DNA from: Anaerolineae bacterium
GTDB taxonomy: Bacteria; Chloroflexota; Anaerolineae; Aggregatilineales; Phototrophicaceae
DNA length: 8,007 bases
Reading direction: 5' to 3'
Assembly: GCA_025454715.1 (NCBI GenBank)
Contig: JALONY010000061.1
Location: 1 to 8,007 of the forward strand
Position 1 is the stretch's first letter, and the number at the start of each line of letters is the position of its first letter. Below the pieces are notes generated by a model. That model saw only the letters and a list, made by a program, of their open reading frames with translations, did no database searches and was not told where the DNA came from. The position numbers were made by a program, and so were the translations under genes. Shown here one piece after another: positions 6,826-8,007 of this stretch.

Positions 6826-7050
6826 CCTCATCCCCCCGTCCCCCCTTCTCCCACAAGTGGAGAAGGGGGTGCAGAACGGGCGACTTGGGCTTGTGGCTTT
6901 TGCCGCCCCTCGGTGCGTAAAGCCGCCGCAAGTGCGCTGGGTGAGGGGCGCGCCCAGACACCCCGAGGCACCCTATCTTCTCGTTGAACCACTGCCGCCC
7001 AGCGGCCAACGACCCCGTTTTCAGTTTATGTTAGGTGTAAGGATTCTCCT
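6826..7050. other. Intergenic spacer between hydA and the aminotransferase gene
   Basis: This 225-bp stretch begins with C-rich sequence and the palindromic element at 6841-6869 and continues GC-rich to about 7015. The last 35 bases are more AT-rich and hold TATGTT (7027-7032), a weak -10 candidate without a matching -35, and the AAGGA ribosome binding site (7039-7043). I see no gene in it. A 65-codon open frame at 6857-7054 has no recognisable content. Whether the aminotransferase is transcribed from here or by read-through is open. Confidence 0.6.
6841..6869. repeat. C-rich palindromic intergenic element
   Basis: CCCCCTTCTCC (6841-6851) and GGAGAAGGGGG (6859-6869) are perfect 11-bp arms around a 7-nt loop (CACAAGT). 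The run-in CCTCATCCCCCCGTCCCC before it completes a pattern I recognise as a dispersed intergenic repeat common in Chloroflexota and some other high-GC genomes. It lies 15 bp after the hydA stop. No T tract follows on the plus strand, so a role as intrinsic terminator is weak, although the strong stem could protect the mRNA 3' end or slow read-through. Confidence 0.6.
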
Positions 7051-7053
7051 GTG

Positions 7054-8007
7054 ATGGACACCACCCAAGTGATGGATCGTTATAAGCAATATCTCTTCCC
7101 CGCCGCCACCCCGCTCTACGGCGACGACCCCCTGATTGCCGACCACGCCAAAGACCAGTACGTCTGGGACGCGACCGGCAAGCGCTACCTCGACTTCTTC
7201 GGCGGGGTGCTGACGGTCAGCGTCGGGCACGCCAACGACGAGGTGACCAACGCCACCATCGAGCAGATGCGCCGCCTGCAACACACCACCACGCTCTACG
7301 TCAACCCGATCATGGTGGACGTGGCCGAGAAGGTCGCGCACCTGACGCCCGGCAGGTTGCAAAAGAGCTACTTCACCAACAGCGGCAGCGAGGCCAACGA
7401 GACCGCCATCATGGCCGCCCGCATGTACACCGGTCGGATGGACGTGATTACCCTGCGGCACGCCTATAGCGGGCGCACCATGGGCGCGATGAGCCTGACC
7501 GCCCACGCCACGTGGCGCTTGGGCGGCGTGACCGACCCGTACATCCACCACGCCCGCAACCCGTACCACTTCCGCGCCCCGTTCGAGATGAGCGAGGAAG
7601 AATTGGTCGAGCTGTGCATCCAAGACCTCGAGGAATTGATCGCCACCAAAGTCCACGGCGGCAAAATCGCGGCCTTCATCGCCGAGCCGATTCAGGGCGT
7701 CGGTGGGTTCATCGTGCCGCCGGCCAGCTACTTCAAGCGCGTGCATGAGATCGTCAAAGCGGCGGGCGGCCTGTTCATCGCCGACGAGGTGCAGACCGGC
7801 TGGACGCGCACCGGCCTGAAGTGGTTCGGCATCGAGCAGTGGGGCGTCGAGCCCGACCTGATGACGTTCGCCAAGGGCATGGCCAACGGCTCACCCATCG
7901 GTTGCACGGTGGCGACCGCCGAGGTGGCCGACGCGATGAAGGGCGTGACCTTCAGCACGTTCGGCGGTAACCCGGTCACGATGGCCACCGCGCTGGCGAC
8001 CATCGAA
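7054..8007 (+). CDS. Class III aminotransferase, AGXT2 / beta-alanine-pyruvate type (3' end beyond window)
   Basis: The first 318 residues of a PLP-dependent fold-type I, class III aminotransferase of usual length about 430-450. These enzymes transfer the amino group of an omega- or beta-amino acid, or alanine, to pyruvate or glyoxylate. Visible: the N-terminal segment YLDFFGGVLTVSVGHAN (45-61), NSGSEANETAIMAARMYTG (109-127, PLP phosphate loop), HAYSGRT (136-142), EPIQGVGGFIVPP (211-223), ADEVQTGWTRTG (243-254) with D244 contacting the PLP ring nitrogen, and FAKGMANGSPIG (272-283) with the Schiff-base lysine K274. The overall pattern is closest to AGXT2-like proteins, which also use beta-alanine and 3-aminoisobutyrate. 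GTG 7051 and ATG 7054 are adjacent possible starts; AAGGA at 7039-7043 suits either, and ATG is preferred. Downstream of hydA, a role in converting the amino acid released from ring cleavage is likely but inferred. Confidence 0.93.
   Translation, partial: MDTTQVMDRYKQYLFPAATPLYGDDPLIADHAKDQYVWDATGKRYLDFFGGVLTVSVGHANDEVTNATIEQMRRLQHTTTLYVNPIMVDVAEKVAHLTPGRLQKSYFTNSGSEANETAIMAARMYTGRMDVITLRHAYSGRTMGAMSLTAHATWRLGGVTDPYIHHARNPYHFRAPFEMSEEELVELCIQDLEELIATKVHGGKIAAFIAEPIQGVGGFIVPPASYFKRVHEIVKAAGGLFIADEVQTGWTRTGLKWFGIEQWGVEPDLMTFAKGMANGSPIGCTVATAEVADAMKGVTFSTFGGNPVTMATALATIE

Noticed and set aside
5788..6831. 347-codon open frame on the minus strand opposite hydA
   Set aside because: Antisense shadow; the sense strand carries all hydantoinase motifs.
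6984..7032. TTGAAC and TATGTT as a promoter for the aminotransferase
   Set aside because: The two hexamers are about 37 bp apart, far from the usual 16-18, and each match is partial.
1..8007. CRISPR arrays, tRNA/rRNA genes, transposases or phage genes
   Set aside because: No regularly spaced direct repeats, tRNA-like cloverleaf or GTTCRA arm, rRNA signature, or transposase/integrase-like open frame was seen on either strand; the only direct repeat is the 49-bp duplication.

Overview
The window is high-GC DNA with no RNA genes, insertion sequences or CRISPR arrays. The organism is most likely a heterotrophic bacterium, perhaps a Chloroflexota (Anaerolineae-like) lineage. That guess rests on the combination of a GTP-type PEP carboxykinase, a solo Uma2-family gene, a dihydropyrimidinase cluster, a FdhF-like molybdoenzyme and a C-rich palindromic intergenic repeat of a kind I associate with that phylum. 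The taxonomy is inference, not proof.

Layout. (1) 2-1446 (+): the C-terminal part of a molybdopterin-dependent oxidoreductase whose start lies before the window. The reading frame is broken twice, first by an imperfect 49-bp tandem duplication (265-362) and again near 579-600, where coding sequence also appears to be missing. (2) 1458-2075 (+): a Uma2-family PD-(D/E)XK protein. (3) 2110-2150: a strong hairpin between convergent genes, with its T-rich side placed to terminate the minus-strand gene. (4) 2172-4031 (-): an intact GTP-dependent PEP carboxykinase with every key active-site residue present. (5) 4032-4333: a divergent intergenic region of about 300 bp with several short inverted repeats, a weak -10 candidate and a leader hairpin. 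(6) 4334-5335 and 5350-6825 (+): a luciferase-like flavin/F420 oxidoreductase (CPS_4043-type) followed after 14 nt by a dihydropyrimidinase/D-hydantoinase, clearly co-transcribed. (7) 6826-7050: an intergenic spacer with a dispersed-type palindromic element. (8) 7054-8007 (+): the N-terminal 318 residues of an AGXT2/beta-alanine-pyruvate-like class III aminotransferase, cut by the window end.

Together, the right half looks like part of a cyclic-amide (pyrimidine or hydantoin) degradation locus. The hydantoinase opens the ring to an N-carbamoyl amino acid. An unseen amidase, expected downstream, would release the amino acid, for example beta-alanine or 3-aminoisobutyrate. The aminotransferase would then convert that to a semialdehyde. 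The luciferase-like oxidoreductase is the least explained member and could act on the ring or on an intermediate. The divergent PEP carboxykinase belongs to central carbon metabolism and shares only the intergenic control region.

The most notable observations are the double break in the molybdoenzyme gene (very possibly an assembly join between strain variants), a Trp-rich insertion of about 30 residues just after the last metal ligand of the hydantoinase, and the conserved-looking oxidoreductase-hydantoinase-aminotransferase set. I did not find a convincing wholly new system here.
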